64,000 bases of DNA from Candidatus Saccharimonadota bacterium. Its GTDB lineage: Bacteria; Patescibacteriota; Saccharimonadia; Saccharimonadales; Saccharimonadaceae. Positions 51,670-61,289 of the stretch are shown here, one piece after another. The first letter of the stretch is position 1. Every line of letters begins with the position of its first letter. The notes beneath the pieces are model-generated. The model did no database searches and was not told the origin of the DNA. It saw only the letters and a list, made by a program, of their open reading frames with translations. The stretch covers positions 37,178 to 101,177 of the forward strand of contig JAUMZP010000003.1 of the NCBI GenBank assembly GCA_030528025.1, in the 5' to 3' direction. The position numbers and the translations under genes are program-made.

Positions 51670-51756
51670 GGTGCGGACGAGAAGACTTGAACTTCCACGA
51701 GCGCAATGCTCACCAGCCCCTCAAGCTGACGCGTCTACCAATTCCGCCACGTCCGC
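51670..51756 (-). tRNA. tRNA-Leu (anticodon GAG), CCA encoded
   Basis: A class II tRNA of 87 bases with a long variable arm. Acceptor GCGGACG with CGTCCGC, anticodon stem TCAGC/GCTGG with loop TTGAGGG, T-arm AGTTCAAGTCT, then ACCA. Reads CTC/CTT codons. Confidence 0.93.
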
Positions 51757-51788
51757 ATATCTCGCGACACTGTTGATTATACCGCATG

Positions 51789-53651
51789 TTAGGGGGTTTT
51801 GTAAACATCTCGCGTTATCACTGTCCAACGGAGGACGTCTGCGTAGCGATCTGCACCAGAGACAAGGGTATCGCCCTGCTGGATAGCCTGGACGCCAGGG
51901 CCTGTCGCATACACACTAGCCGACCGATAGAGACCAATCGCCGGCACGTCGCTGTACCACTGTTCGGCAAACGCTTTGTACTTGGCAGCACGCAGCTTTG
52001 GCTCAAGGCGCGTACGGGCGCTGGCCAATGCGGCATCTGCGGTGCGACTCGTGTAATTGACGAAGTTATAGCCCTGGTAGCCCGTCTGCGAGGAGTGCCA
52101 GTAGGCATAGACATCAGGGTCGGCACCAATCGCCAACTCGTAGAGCAAAACATCGTAGCTTCGCCCCTGCAATGTCCCTTGGACAAAGGTGGAGGACGCT
52201 GCCGAGCGGTCAATCACCTGCTGCGTCACCGCCACGCCAAGCTGCTGCCACTGCTCTATTACCTTAGCCAAAACAGCTTCGTACTCTGCACCCTTAGTAG
52301 TGGTGATCATAATCTCCAGCTTTTGGCCATCTTTGCTGCGAACCTTGCTGCCATCGGCGAGCTTCCAGCCTGCTTCATCCAGCATCGCAGCGGCCTTCGC
52401 TTGGTCGTGCTTATCTGCAGATGGTGCATCGATACCGCCAAGCTGACTAGGGATAAATGGTCCGTCAAGATGCTGCACGCCCTCACCCAGCGAAGTGCGA
52501 ATCGCAGCGGTGTTAGTGCCTAGTTGGAGGGCTTTGCGAACCGCGCGATCTTTAAGGATGGGATTGGTATTATTCATGAGCAAATACACCCCGCGATCGG
52601 TCGGTACAGTGGTTGTGGTGTATTGGTTGCGTGGAATATCTTTGCGCATCACAACAGAGAGGTCGGTTGCGCCACTCAACTCACCAGCTTGCAAAGCTGA
52701 GACGATATCTTGCTGCGTGCTATAAGCTTGGAGCTCGAAGCGATCGAGCTTGGGTCGGCCACCATAGTAGCCATCAAAGGCAACGACATGCACGGTCTTT
52801 GGCCGGCGAGCATTGTTGGTCGATTGCAAAATCTGGAACTTAAACGGCCCACTACCAACTGGCGAATGATTAAATGGTGCCTGGCGCATTGAGCTTGGCG
52901 TTGCTGAGCCTAGCATATGTTCAGGTAAAATTGGGAAGGTCAATGCATGGGGGAAGGCAGCATACGTTGCAGGTAACACAAACTGCACAGTAGTATCATT
53001 GACTGCCTTGGCCTGGACGTCGACCCAGTTGACACGCAAGGGCGAGCGCACCGCCGGGTTCTTGATGAGGTTGATCGTGAAGACAACATCCTTAGCAGTA
53101 AGCTTATGCCCATCGTGCCAGCGGACGTCATCACGCAATTGAGCGGTGTAGGTTTTGCTCGCTTCGTTATAGGCAAGACTCGTTGCCACATCTGTGTGGA
53201 GCGAACCCTTGGCATCGTAATGATAGAGTGAAGAGAACATGAGTTGGCTAGCCGAAAGCTCAGCACTGCTGGTTGCAAAGAGAGGATTAAGCGTCTCAAT
53301 CGGGCCAAGTGCCCCCTCTATATACGTCCCGCCAGTCCCGCCAGTTGCCGTTGTTGCGTCGCGGCGGATAAAGATCTGAGCAATAATACCAAGCAAAATC
53401 ACTGCAATGAGGACAAGCCACAGCACAACCCGCCGCCGAGCTCGACGCAAACTCTCGAAGCGGCTCCCTAAGAACTTGCCAACGTGGCGCGTCGCGCTAT
53501 CTTCGAGCTGCTTGAGGTCACGGCGTGGTTTCTTGCGGCGAGATGGTACCGATTTCGCTGCTTTGGCTGCCCGCAGCGATTCATCCTCCTGAGGCACGAC
53601 TGCCGACGAGGTTTCACGGCGCTGGAGGTGCTTCTCCTGCCGATTCACCAT
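51789..53651 (-). CDS. ABC transporter substrate-binding protein, peptide/nickel type (SBP_bac_5)
   Basis: This 620-residue protein has a cytoplasmic basic N-terminus (~85 residues, SVPSRRKKPRRDLKQ), one transmembrane anchor (about 76-96) and a large external family 5 solute-binding domain. Typical segments are ALGPIETLNPLFA, YTAQLRDDVRWHDGHKLTA with KDVVFTINLI, NHSPVGSGPFKF, GGRPKLDRFELQ and VYLLMNNTNPILKDRAVRKAL. Binding of oligopeptides is likely. It is anchored by a helix instead of a lipid. No permease or ATPase genes are adjacent. It follows secG by three bases on the same strand. Confidence 0.9.
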   Translation of the reverse strand: MVNRQEKHLQRRETSSAVVPQEDESLRAAKAAKSVPSRRKKPRRDLKQLEDSATRHVGKFLGSRFESLRRARRRVVLWLVLIAVILLGIIAQIFIRRDATTATGGTGGTYIEGALGPIETLNPLFATSSAELSASQLMFSSLYHYDAKGSLHTDVATSLAYNEASKTYTAQLRDDVRWHDGHKLTAKDVVFTINLIKNPAVRSPLRVNWVDVQAKAVNDTTVQFVLPATYAAFPHALTFPILPEHMLGSATPSSMRQAPFNHSPVGSGPFKFQILQSTNNARRPKTVHVVAFDGYYGGRPKLDRFELQAYSTQQDIVSALQAGELSGATDLSVVMRKDIPRNQYTTTTVPTDRGVYLLMNNTNPILKDRAVRKALQLGTNTAAIRTSLGEGVQHLDGPFIPSQLGGIDAPSADKHDQAKAAAMLDEAGWKLADGSKVRSKDGQKLEIMITTTKGAEYEAVLAKVIEQWQQLGVAVTQQVIDRSAASSTFVQGTLQGRSYDVLLYELAIGADPDVYAYWHSSQTGYQGYNFVNYTSRTADAALASARTRLEPKLRAAKYKAFAEQWYSDVPAIGLYRSASVYATGPGVQAIQQGDTLVSGADRYADVLRWTVITRDVYKTP

Positions 53652-53654
53652 ACC

Positions 53655-53888
53655 CTACCCCGCAGACGGCAACAAGAGTGCCGCCAAAATAGACCCAACA
53701 AAGGTAACAGCCAAAAAGATCGTTGCCTCGAAGAGGTTCTTGTCTAGGCCGCGCCGCGTGGTATAGAGCTCACCCGAGGCACCAAAGCCTGCACCAAGCG
53801 TCGCCCCGCGCTGCTGAAGCAGAATAGCCAAGATCATCAAGATGGCCGAGCCAATCATTATTGTTTGTAGAATACTATCAAGATTCAT
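53655..53888 (-). CDS. secG: Protein translocase subunit SecG
   Basis: From MNLDSILQT the protein has 77 residues and two transmembrane segments joined by LLQQRGATLGAGFGASGEL and TTRRGLDKNLFEATIF. The 'LLQ..G..LG..FG' loop is the SecG hallmark. SecG assists SecYEG export. AGGAGG lies seven bases before this ATG; an upstream in-frame ATG was rejected. It overlaps the holin-like gene by 11 bases and leads into the solute-binding protein, so its product may support secretion of that protein. Confidence 0.88.
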   Translation of the reverse strand: MNLDSILQTIMIGSAILMILAILLQQRGATLGAGFGASGELYTTRRGLDKNLFEATIFLAVTFVGSILAALLLPSAG

Positions 53889-54279
53889 GTTGTTCCTCCT
53901 GCGTGCGCCCATAATTTAGCTCGAGCGCGCTGCTTACTATATAGTTTACCAGACTCATGATCAGGCCTGTCAAGATGGAATGAAGAAACGTCATCTTGAG
54001 GCCTGGTGCCAGTATCAGTGAAATATAGACCATAAAGCCGTTGACAACGATGGTAAAGAGACCGAGCGTGACGAGAATGGCAGGAAGCGATAGAATGATG
54101 GCAATCGGCTTAAAGACTGCATTGACGACTGAGAAGATGAGTCCAGCCAGCAAAAACACAGCAATACTCATATCGGGTTGGACACCGATATAGCCTGTAC
54201 CAAAGATACGTACGGCAATCCACAGCCCAAGTGAATTTAGCACCCAGCGGATAATAAAGGCAAAAAATTGTCGTTTCAT
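53878..54279 (-). CDS. Phage holin family (PF04020-type) membrane protein
   Basis: This 133-residue protein has four transmembrane segments. Signature pieces are FIIRWVLNSLGLWIAVRIF, AGLIFSVVNAVFKPI and LPAILVTLGLFTIVVNGFMV, as in the bacterial YvlD/'phage holin family' group. Despite the name these are chromosomal membrane proteins of unknown role. Its stop overlaps the secG start region and its ATG follows pepP by 21 bases. Confidence 0.85.
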   Translation of the reverse strand: MKRQFFAFIIRWVLNSLGLWIAVRIFGTGYIGVQPDMSIAVFLLAGLIFSVVNAVFKPIAIILSLPAILVTLGLFTIVVNGFMVYISLILAPGLKMTFLHSILTGLIMSLVNYIVSSALELNYGRTQEEQHES

Positions 54280-54300
54280 TTGCTCTAGTATAGCGGTTTT

Positions 54301-55488
54301 TTACCATTTTGTCGATAAGCTGGCGCTGAGATTATCGTGGCCGCTCGGCGTAATGAGAATGTCATCTTCAATCCGGACACCAATGCCTTCCTCTGGAATG
54401 TAAATTCCTGGCTCGACGGTAAGCACCATACCGGCGCGCAGTACCCGCGGCGCACCCAGGCTGTCGTGTGTATCGACGCCAAGCCCGTGGCTGGTAGCAT
54501 GCGGATAGTAACGCCGGAAAGTAGCTTGATCGTGGCGATCACGTAGAAGGCCAAGCTGCTGTAAGGCGTCGCGCATAATGTCGTCACTCTGCTGGATATA
54601 GTCAGCCACGGGGAGATTTGGCTCGAGCAGCTCTATGATGTGTTGCTGCGCTTGCACCACCGCAGCATGGACATCCTGCTGGCGCTGCGTCGGTTTGATA
54701 CCATAGGTGCGAGTGATATCCGCGCAATACCCATTGACCCGTGCCCCAACATCGATCAGCACCATATTCTCAGCAGCAAGCGGCCCTGCATTATGGCTAT
54801 AGTGCAAAGTGCAGGCGTTAGCACCACCAGCGACAATTGGACTATACGCATGGCGGGCATTGCGGTGCCGGAATAGGTAGTCAAACTCCGCCTCGCACTC
54901 ATACTCATGCTGGCAGTCTGGCAAGCGCTGCTTAGCTACCTCAAAGGCCTCGATAGTCAGCGCAATTGCCTGGCGCAGCGCAGCAATCTCTTCCGGCTGC
55001 TTGATAGCCCGCAGTTCACGCAGCTGACGGAGACACGATTGTACTGAGGGAAAGATCCGCTGTAGCACTTTGCTCAGGTCGCGTGAGGCGGGGTTGAGCA
55101 TAAAACCATAGTCGGTGCGATCGTTCACTTCGTATACAACCGTATGGCGCTTGGCAAGCTGGCGCAGCTCTGCCTCAAAATCGTGGGCGTCAATCACTGC
55201 ATCAGCACCGCTGATCCGCTTGGCTTCCTCACTGCTGAGTTCACCAACGAAGGTCTGCTGCACCGCGTCGAGATGAGGCCGCACGAGTGTTGTGCGGCTC
55301 CGTCGTCCATCGATAATCAACTTCCAACCTGGTCGTTCAATTCCACTGAGCCACCAAAAGTTCGACTCCTGCTGAAACGGCGCTGGCTCATCGCCACTGC
55401 CCTGCACTTCGTCATACGCAGTCAATACTGCCAGCCCACCCGCAAGCGCATCAATGCAACGCGCTCGATTCTGACGAAAGTCGATCAT
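54301..55488 (-). CDS. pepP: Xaa-Pro aminopeptidase, M24 family
   Basis: The enzyme removes N-terminal residues before proline. The N-terminal creatinase-like domain (to ~170) contains FRQNRARCIDALAGG, as in aminopeptidase P. The metallopeptidase domain carries all five ligands: NMVLIDVGARVNGYCADITR (two Asp), ATSHGLGVDTHD (His), VLTVEPGIYIP (Glu) and GVRIEDDILITPSG (Glu). It has 395 residues. Its ATG overlaps the stop of the SPFH gene (ATGA), so they are coupled. Together with the peptide-binding protein it fits a peptide-based diet. Confidence 0.92.
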   Translation of the reverse strand: MIDFRQNRARCIDALAGGLAVLTAYDEVQGSGDEPAPFQQESNFWWLSGIERPGWKLIIDGRRSRTTLVRPHLDAVQQTFVGELSSEEAKRISGADAVIDAHDFEAELRQLAKRHTVVYEVNDRTDYGFMLNPASRDLSKVLQRIFPSVQSCLRQLRELRAIKQPEEIAALRQAIALTIEAFEVAKQRLPDCQHEYECEAEFDYLFRHRNARHAYSPIVAGGANACTLHYSHNAGPLAAENMVLIDVGARVNGYCADITRTYGIKPTQRQQDVHAAVVQAQQHIIELLEPNLPVADYIQQSDDIMRDALQQLGLLRDRHDQATFRRYYPHATSHGLGVDTHDSLGAPRVLRAGMVLTVEPGIYIPEEGIGVRIEDDILITPSGHDNLSASLSTKW

Positions 55489-56234
55489 GACCGCTTAATA
55501 CCTCGTAGTACTTCTGTCAATTCTGCTGGGAAGAGGATCATCGTCTTCTGGCTTGGCTCGGCACTAATGCGCTCAAGTGTCGTGAGTGTACGCAAGTTGA
55601 TTGCCCCTGGGGTGTTAGCAAGAATCTGAGCGGCTTCTGCAAGGGTCTCTGCAGCGGCTTTTTCACCATCGGCATTGATGATGTTGGCCCGGCGCTCACG
55701 CTCGGCTTCGGCTTGCTTAGCCATAGCGCGCTTCATATCGCCTGGCAACTCGATGTTCTGAATCTTCACGTTCTCAACGTCAATCCCCCACTTGTCAGTT
55801 TCAGCATCGACAATCTCTTTGATCTGCTGGCTAAGCTCTTCTCGCTTGGCAAGCAGGTCGTCCATGTCAATGTTACCCGTCACATCACGCAGCGCTGCCT
55901 GAGCAAACTGACTGGTAGCGTAAATATAGTTCGTCGTCTCGAGGACGGCTTTTGGCGCATTAATGACACGAAAGTACACCACAGCGTCCACACCAACCGT
56001 CACGTTATCTTTCGTAATGACCTCTTGCTTTGGCACATCGATCGGCGTCGAGCGGACATCGACCATCATAATCGTCTGAAAGATTGGCACCACTACGCGT
56101 AGGCCTGGTGCGCGCTGACCCGAGAAGCGCCCAAGTGTTAGCACCACACCGCGCTGGTATTGATTCACCACCCGAATCCCGCTCAGCATGAAGACAATCG
56201 TCGCCACGATGATGCCGATAATGATATATTCCAT
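55485..56234 (-). CDS. SPFH/Band 7 (slipin-type) membrane protein
   Basis: From MEYIIIGIIVATIVFMLSG the protein has 249 residues: one N-terminal membrane helix, then the SPFH domain (VVNQYQRGVVLTLGRFSG; DVRSTPIDVPKQEVITKDNV; VDAVVYFRVI) and a C-terminal helical region (IELPGDMKRAMAKQAEAERE). This is the slipin/stomatin group, which forms oligomers on membranes and often works with NfeD proteases; no nfeD gene is adjacent. GGAGGAAT precedes the chosen ATG ideally. It is the first gene of the SPFH-pepP-holin-secG-SBP run. Confidence 0.9.
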   Translation of the reverse strand: MEYIIIGIIVATIVFMLSGIRVVNQYQRGVVLTLGRFSGQRAPGLRVVVPIFQTIMMVDVRSTPIDVPKQEVITKDNVTVGVDAVVYFRVINAPKAVLETTNYIYATSQFAQAALRDVTGNIDMDDLLAKREELSQQIKEIVDAETDKWGIDVENVKIQNIELPGDMKRAMAKQAEAERERRANIINADGEKAAAETLAEAAQILANTPGAINLRTLTTLERISAEPSQKTMILFPAELTEVLRGIKRS

Positions 56235-56391
56235 ATTCCTCCTTTGGACTAGCTTATTGCTTTTATCATACCACATTGTGGCAAAATAGCGAGATGGGGT
56301 CGTCTTGCTACCTCGCAATAGGTAACTAGGAAATCAGCTATAGTTCGAGTACCGAAACCGACAACCCTTCGACGTGCCAGCCCATTTCCGG

Positions 56392-56397
56392 TATACT
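56392..56397 (+). promoter_or_regulatory. -10 box for rarA
   Basis: TATACT ten bases before the ATG; a second TATAGT at 56401-56406 is closer. Confidence 0.45.
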
Positions 56398-56407
56398 AGA
56401 TATAGTT

Positions 56408-57610
56408 ATGCCTGAGCCAGATTCATCATTGTCATCACACCAACCGCTGGCCGAGCGACTACGCCCACAGTCGCTCGATGCTGTGATAGGCCAGACACAC
56501 TTACTGGGCGATACCGAGATTTTGCGCCAAATTGTCACGAAGAAGCAGCCTGTGAGCCTCATCTTTTGGGGACCACCGGGCACAGGCAAGACGACGCTGG
56601 CGCGGATTATTGCTCGCGAGGTGGAGGCTGAGTTTATCGAGCTCAGTGCCGTTACCAGTGGCAAGAAGGACGTCGAGCGGGTTATCCAGCACGCCCGGCA
56701 AAATTGGAATCTTGGCCTGCGTACGATGCTCTTTGTCGATGAAATACACCGCTTTAATAAGGCGCAGCAAGACGCTTTTTTGCCTCATGTTGAGTCGGGG
56801 CTGATTACGTTGATCGGTGCGACGACTGAGAATCCAAGCTTTGAGGTTATTACACCACTACTGAGCCGGATGCGCGTACTCGTCTTGCAACCGCTAAGCA
56901 AAGACGAAATTCACGCTATTCTCCAGCGCGCCATCACCACCCTAGGCAAGGCAGAGTCCGTCACGCCAGAGGCGCTCGATTACCTCGCCGAGCTATCGGG
57001 CGGCGATGCCCGAGTGGCGCTCGGTAACCTTGAGCTTGCCCTGAGTCTCGCTGAGACAGTGACGCCTGATACCGTCACAGCTGCTGCCCAAAAGAAGCTC
57101 CCTGGCTACGACAAGCAAGGCGAGATGCACTATGATGTGATCTCGGCCTTCATCAAGTCGATGCGGGGTAGCGATGTCCGCGCCACCCTTTATTATCTGA
57201 GCCGAATGATTGACGCTGGCGAAGACCCAAAGTTCATTGCCAGGCGCATGGTGGTATTCGCCAGTGAGGACATCGGGCTGGCAGGTAATGGTGCGTTATC
57301 TCTAGCGGTCGCGACCTTTCAAGCGGTGGAGCGGGTTGGCTTGCCTGAGGCCCGCTACAACCTCTACCACTGTGCCATAGCGCTTGCCCGTTCAGCTAAA
57401 TCGCGCGAAATCACCGACCTCATGCACGAGGCAGAGGCTCTTGCTAGCCGCTACGCCGATACACCAGTCCCGCTCCATCTGCGCAATGCTCCCACCAAAC
57501 TCATGAAGGAGCTCGGCTATGGCAAAGGCTATCAGTGGCAGGCAAACTTCCAACATGAGAAGGGATTTTTGCCAGACGAGGTAGCCCAGCAATATAACGG
57601 CACCACGTAG
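56408..57610 (+). CDS. rarA: Replication-associated recombination protein A (MgsA/RarA)
   Basis: This AAA+ ATPase acts at stalled replication forks. It opens with [20 protein letters not shown], then Walker [17 protein letters not shown] (~residues 56-71), [20 protein letters not shown] (Walker B and sensor region), [12 protein letters not shown] and the C-terminal tetramerisation domain with [18 protein letters not shown] and [19 protein letters not shown]. It has 400 residues, near the usual length. It is a leaderless single gene. Confidence 0.95.
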   Translation: MPEPDSSLSSHQPLAERLRPQSLDAVIGQTHLLGDTEILRQIVTKKQPVSLIFWGPPGTGKTTLARIIAREVEAEFIELSAVTSGKKDVERVIQHARQNWNLGLRTMLFVDEIHRFNKAQQDAFLPHVESGLITLIGATTENPSFEVITPLLSRMRVLVLQPLSKDEIHAILQRAITTLGKAESVTPEALDYLAELSGGDARVALGNLELALSLAETVTPDTVTAAAQKKLPGYDKQGEMHYDVISAFIKSMRGSDVRATLYYLSRMIDAGEDPKFIARRMVVFASEDIGLAGNGALSLAVATFQAVERVGLPEARYNLYHCAIALARSAKSREITDLMHEAEALASRYADTPVPLHLRNAPTKLMKELGYGKGYQWQANFQHEKGFLPDEVAQQYNGTT

Positions 57611-57654
57611 CAACGTGAGACTCGTAGTGCCTCTTCTTCCAAGACTTTCCAGGA

Positions 57655-59283
57655 CTACTGCTGCGCTACTCCGAGCTGCTCATCTTTGAGTGCTGCGTAC
57701 ACCCCATTCGTCCAGCCAAAGCCATCTTGCAAAGGATACTCCCCGCCGCCGCCTGCACTGGCGGTGACAACATCGTACTTCTCGACCATTTTGCGCTTCT
57801 GGGCAAAGACAGCTTCATTGGTGGCAAGCCAGCGGTCGCGAATGGTTGCCGCCAGTGTGTCATAGCCGTAGTTGCGCAGCCCCACAATGGCAAACCACTG
57901 CAGTGGTGCCCAGCCGTTGGGGGCATCCCACTGCTGGCCATTAGTGATGAGGGTTGAAAGGAGTCCACCTGGCTGCAAAAAGTCTTTCTCGAGCCGTTGC
58001 ACTACCGCTGCAGCTTGCTCATTGGTTGCAATCCCCACATATAGTGGCGTCACTGCGGCGAGCGTGAGTCGCCCCGTGGTCTGACCAGTGGTGATGGCAT
58101 AATCCTCAAAGAATTGCGTGGTAGGTTGCCAGCAGTAGCGGCGAATTGCCCGAGCTCGGCGCTCGGCCGCTGCCTCGAAACGCCGCGCCAGGCGACGTTG
58201 CTTGATGAGTCGGTAAGCCTCGGCGATCGTCATTTCGAGCTGGTAGAGGAAGCAATTAAGGTCGACCGGCACATACTTTGTTGTCTCAATGGTCTGAATC
58301 TGACAGGGGTCGGCAAACCACCGGCTGCTAAAGTCCCACCCGCTCTCGGCTGCTGCCCGCAGATCGAGGAATGTCCGCGTTGTGTGCGCTGAGGCTGCGT
58401 GATGCGCTGTATGGACATCTTCGCGATGCGACTCAGGGCGCGGTGTGGTGCGGTTGTCATAGTAACGATTGAGTGGCGTGCCATCAGGCATAACAGCGAC
58501 GCGGAGATACGCTGGGTACTCAACGGCCTTGGCTTTCGCAATCTGGCGACGACCTTTCATCCAAAAGCGATACTCAGCAAGAAGGCTTGGCAAAAACTCT
58601 GCATAGACCCGCTTGCCTCGGTGACGTGCCAGTAGCTGTACCATCGCTGCAAACATGGGTGGCTGCGACCGACTCAAGAAGTATGTCCGATTGGCCGTGG
58701 GGATCATCCCAAATTTACGTAGCATATAGGTGTAGTTGCGTATCATGTGCTCGATAGAGCGCCAGCGCCCATCCGCCGCTAGGCCAAGCATAATGAAATA
58801 CGTATCCCAATAAAACAACTCATCAAAGCGTCCACCTGGCGTCATATATGGATATGGTAGCGCAAGGAGCGAACCCCGATTCTTGCGATTGCGCCGCTCG
58901 AGCTGCCGCCAGAGCTGACTCACATGTTGGCGCGCAGTAGTGGTATCGGTTGGTTGGTAACTCGAGGCTGGGTATACTGTGGTAGAAAAATGCTGCCCAA
59001 CGAAGGTCGCGAGGTCGAAGCCGGGCTGGCGACGCTGGCGACGATACCGTGCCATAATCGTCCGGGCTGGCTTGGTGGGTGTCATATCGACAAACGCCTT
59101 TCCGTCACCATAAATTTGCTGTGTCTGCACCTCATCAAAGAGCTCACTCAGCGTCTCATCAGGTGAGCTTGGTGTCGGGCGCACGAGCTCTACCGTCTGC
59201 ACCGCAGCGGCTTTGGCATTCTCTCTGGTATCTTTGGTAAGGGCAATGATTTTCGCAGCAAAAGCGCGGCGGACGTTGTGCAT
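57655..59283 (-). CDS. Alpha,alpha-trehalase, GH37
   Basis: The enzyme hydrolyses trehalose to two glucose molecules. Both GH37 signatures are present: PGGRFDELFYWDTYF (about residues 148-162) and QQWDAPNGWAPLQW (near 465). The intervening (alpha/alpha)6-barrel pieces GMIPTANRTYFLSRSQPP, AAAESGWDFSSRWF and the final GGGEYPLQDGFGWTNG are typical. It has 542 residues with a 90-residue basic N-terminal extension and no clear signal peptide, so it is cytoplasmic or leaderless-secreted. Trehalose is common in actinobacterial hosts of Saccharibacteria, which would make this a feeding enzyme. Confidence 0.92.
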   Translation of the reverse strand: MHNVRRAFAAKIIALTKDTRENAKAAAVQTVELVRPTPSSPDETLSELFDEVQTQQIYGDGKAFVDMTPTKPARTIMARYRRQRRQPGFDLATFVGQHFSTTVYPASSYQPTDTTTARQHVSQLWRQLERRNRKNRGSLLALPYPYMTPGGRFDELFYWDTYFIMLGLAADGRWRSIEHMIRNYTYMLRKFGMIPTANRTYFLSRSQPPMFAAMVQLLARHRGKRVYAEFLPSLLAEYRFWMKGRRQIAKAKAVEYPAYLRVAVMPDGTPLNRYYDNRTTPRPESHREDVHTAHHAASAHTTRTFLDLRAAAESGWDFSSRWFADPCQIQTIETTKYVPVDLNCFLYQLEMTIAEAYRLIKQRRLARRFEAAAERRARAIRRYCWQPTTQFFEDYAITTGQTTGRLTLAAVTPLYVGIATNEQAAAVVQRLEKDFLQPGGLLSTLITNGQQWDAPNGWAPLQWFAIVGLRNYGYDTLAATIRDRWLATNEAVFAQKRKMVEKYDVVTASAGGGGEYPLQDGFGWTNGVYAALKDEQLGVAQQ

Positions 59284-59307
59284 GATAGGCGGTTTCTCCC
59301 TATGGTG

Positions 59308-61158
59308 TTATGGTTGCTGTTTGGCGGCGCGTTTGCGCTCGTTGGCGTCGAGGTATTTCTTGCGGAGGCGAAGGGCGTGCGGCGTGACCTCAAGGAGCTC
59401 GTCATCTTCGATAAAGTCAATCGATTGCTCAAGACTCAGCTGGGTGTGTGGCGTCAGCTGGACAGTGCCGTCGCTTGATTTGCTGCGCATATTGGTAAGG
59501 TGCTTGGCCTTACAGACATTGATCTCGAGGTCGTCTGGGCGGTTATTAAGACCAACGATCATCCCGGCATAGACATCAGTTCCCGCTCCGACGAAGAGCT
59601 CACCGCGCGCTTCGGCCGCTTGCAAGGCATATGGTGTGGTCGTGCCTGGCTCAAAGGCGATCAAAACACCGTTGCGCGTCCGCGGCAATGCACCACTAAC
59701 CGGCTGATAGCCGTGTGGCAGGCTATACATAATCACTGTTCCCTTTGTATCTGTCAGGAGGCGGTTACGCAGACCAATCAACGCTCGGGTCGTAATGATA
59801 TAGGTCATCCGCGCTGCACCGCTAGTGGTTTGCTCTTGTTTGCGGAGCTCCGCTTTGCGCTTGCCAAGCTCTTGGCTGACAACGCCGACAAACTCAGGGC
59901 CAACCTCAACCAGCAGCTCTTCAACTGGCTCTTGCTCACTGCCATCCTTGGAGATCGTCACAACCTCTGGCCGCCCAACCTCAAATTCGTAGCCTTCGCG
60001 GCGCATTGTCTCGATCAATACACTGAGGTGAAGCTCGCCTCGCCCCGATACTACAAAGCCAATACCAGACTCCGCCACCCGTAGCGCCACATTAGTCTCA
60101 AGTTCGCGCTGGAGACGATCGCCAATCTGCCGGCTGGTAGTGAATTCACCCTCGCGACCTTTCATCGGGCTAGTATTCGGTCCAAGATACATGCTAATGG
60201 TGGGAGCCTCGACTGCCATGACAGGTAGTGCCTCTGGTTGGTCGCGGCTCGTGAGCGTCTCTCCAATGTGTGCCTCGGCTGCACCAACGATGTAGACAAT
60301 GTCGCCCGCGCCTGCCTCGCTCACTTCTTCTTTGGCGAGGCCGCGGCTGATGAAGAGCTTATCGATCTTGGCATTGGTAGTAGTACCATCCGTCTTGATA
60401 AGCGTTAGCGCTTGGCCACGCTGAGCCACCCCACGATGGATTCGGCCAATCGCATATTTGCCAAGAAAGGTATCGTACTGGAGGGCCGTCACGAGCATTT
60501 GGAAAGGCCCATCTGCCACCTGCGGCGCTGGGATGTGCGAGATAATCGCTTGAAAGATCGGTGCCAGGCTGGCTGGCTGGCTCGCATCACTTGGCAGTGT
60601 CGCCCAGGCTTTGCCTTCGCGTGCTACGGCGTAGTACACCGGGTATTTGAGCTGCGACTCGTCGGTAGCAAGCTCGAGGAAGAGATCGGCCAGCTCATCC
60701 TCCACCTCGGCAATGCGCCGCGCAGGTTTGTCGATCTTGTTGATAATCACGACCGGTGTTAGACCAAGCTCAAGTGCTTTGCTCAAGACAAACTTTGTCT
60801 GTGGCATCGGGCCTTCCTGCGCATCTACCACGAGAAGTACACCATCAGCCATGTTAAGCGTGCGCTCCACCTCACCACTAAAATCGGCATGACCGGGCGT
60901 GTCGATGATGTTGATCTTGTAGTCGACTGCTGACTCAGCATCGGTGGGCTGGTAGTAGACTGTTGTCTGCTTGGCAGTGATGGTAATGCCGCGCTCACGC
61001 TCCTGCTCGCCACTGTCCATGATGAGAGTCTGAGCCATTTCGGCTTGATTACTGCGGAATGTATTGCTCTGCTTCAGCAAGCCATCAAGCAGCGTTGTTT
61101 TGCCGTGGTCGACGTGGGCAATAATTGCAATATTACGAATATACTGTGGATCTGTCAT
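59308..61158 (-). CDS. typA: Ribosome-associated GTPase TypA/BipA
   Basis: This EF-G-like GTPase assists ribosome assembly and stress adaptation. It shows G1 AHVDHGKTTLLDGLLKQ, a switch-region RERGITITAKQ, G3 DTPGHADFSGEVER and G4 NKIDKPARR. Domains II and III follow, then the BipA C-terminal domain (RTRNGVLIAFEPGTTTPYAL; FVGAGTDVYAGMIVG). It has 616 residues. It is 24 bases upstream of the trehalase gene, on the same strand, and may be cotranscribed with it. Confidence 0.96.
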   Translation of the reverse strand: MTDPQYIRNIAIIAHVDHGKTTLLDGLLKQSNTFRSNQAEMAQTLIMDSGEQERERGITITAKQTTVYYQPTDAESAVDYKINIIDTPGHADFSGEVERTLNMADGVLLVVDAQEGPMPQTKFVLSKALELGLTPVVIINKIDKPARRIAEVEDELADLFLELATDESQLKYPVYYAVAREGKAWATLPSDASQPASLAPIFQAIISHIPAPQVADGPFQMLVTALQYDTFLGKYAIGRIHRGVAQRGQALTLIKTDGTTTNAKIDKLFISRGLAKEEVSEAGAGDIVYIVGAAEAHIGETLTSRDQPEALPVMAVEAPTISMYLGPNTSPMKGREGEFTTSRQIGDRLQRELETNVALRVAESGIGFVVSGRGELHLSVLIETMRREGYEFEVGRPEVVTISKDGSEQEPVEELLVEVGPEFVGVVSQELGKRKAELRKQEQTTSGAARMTYIITTRALIGLRNRLLTDTKGTVIMYSLPHGYQPVSGALPRTRNGVLIAFEPGTTTPYALQAAEARGELFVGAGTDVYAGMIVGLNNRPDDLEINVCKAKHLTNMRSKSSDGTVQLTPHTQLSLEQSIDFIEDDELLEVTPHALRLRKKYLDANERKRAAKQQP

Positions 61159-61289
61159 AACATAAAATAACGGCCCGAATTATATCAGACCTTCCTTACT
61201 GCTTATAGTATCACACTAGCGGCTGGTTTGCCTAGGGTAATGTGCATAATCGCGGTGCATATCATAGAGCCTCACCGCATCATATCTCA

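Noticed and set aside
53878..54279. Prophage remnant because of a 'holin' family match
   Set aside because: The family is a chromosomal membrane protein group; no other phage genes nearby.
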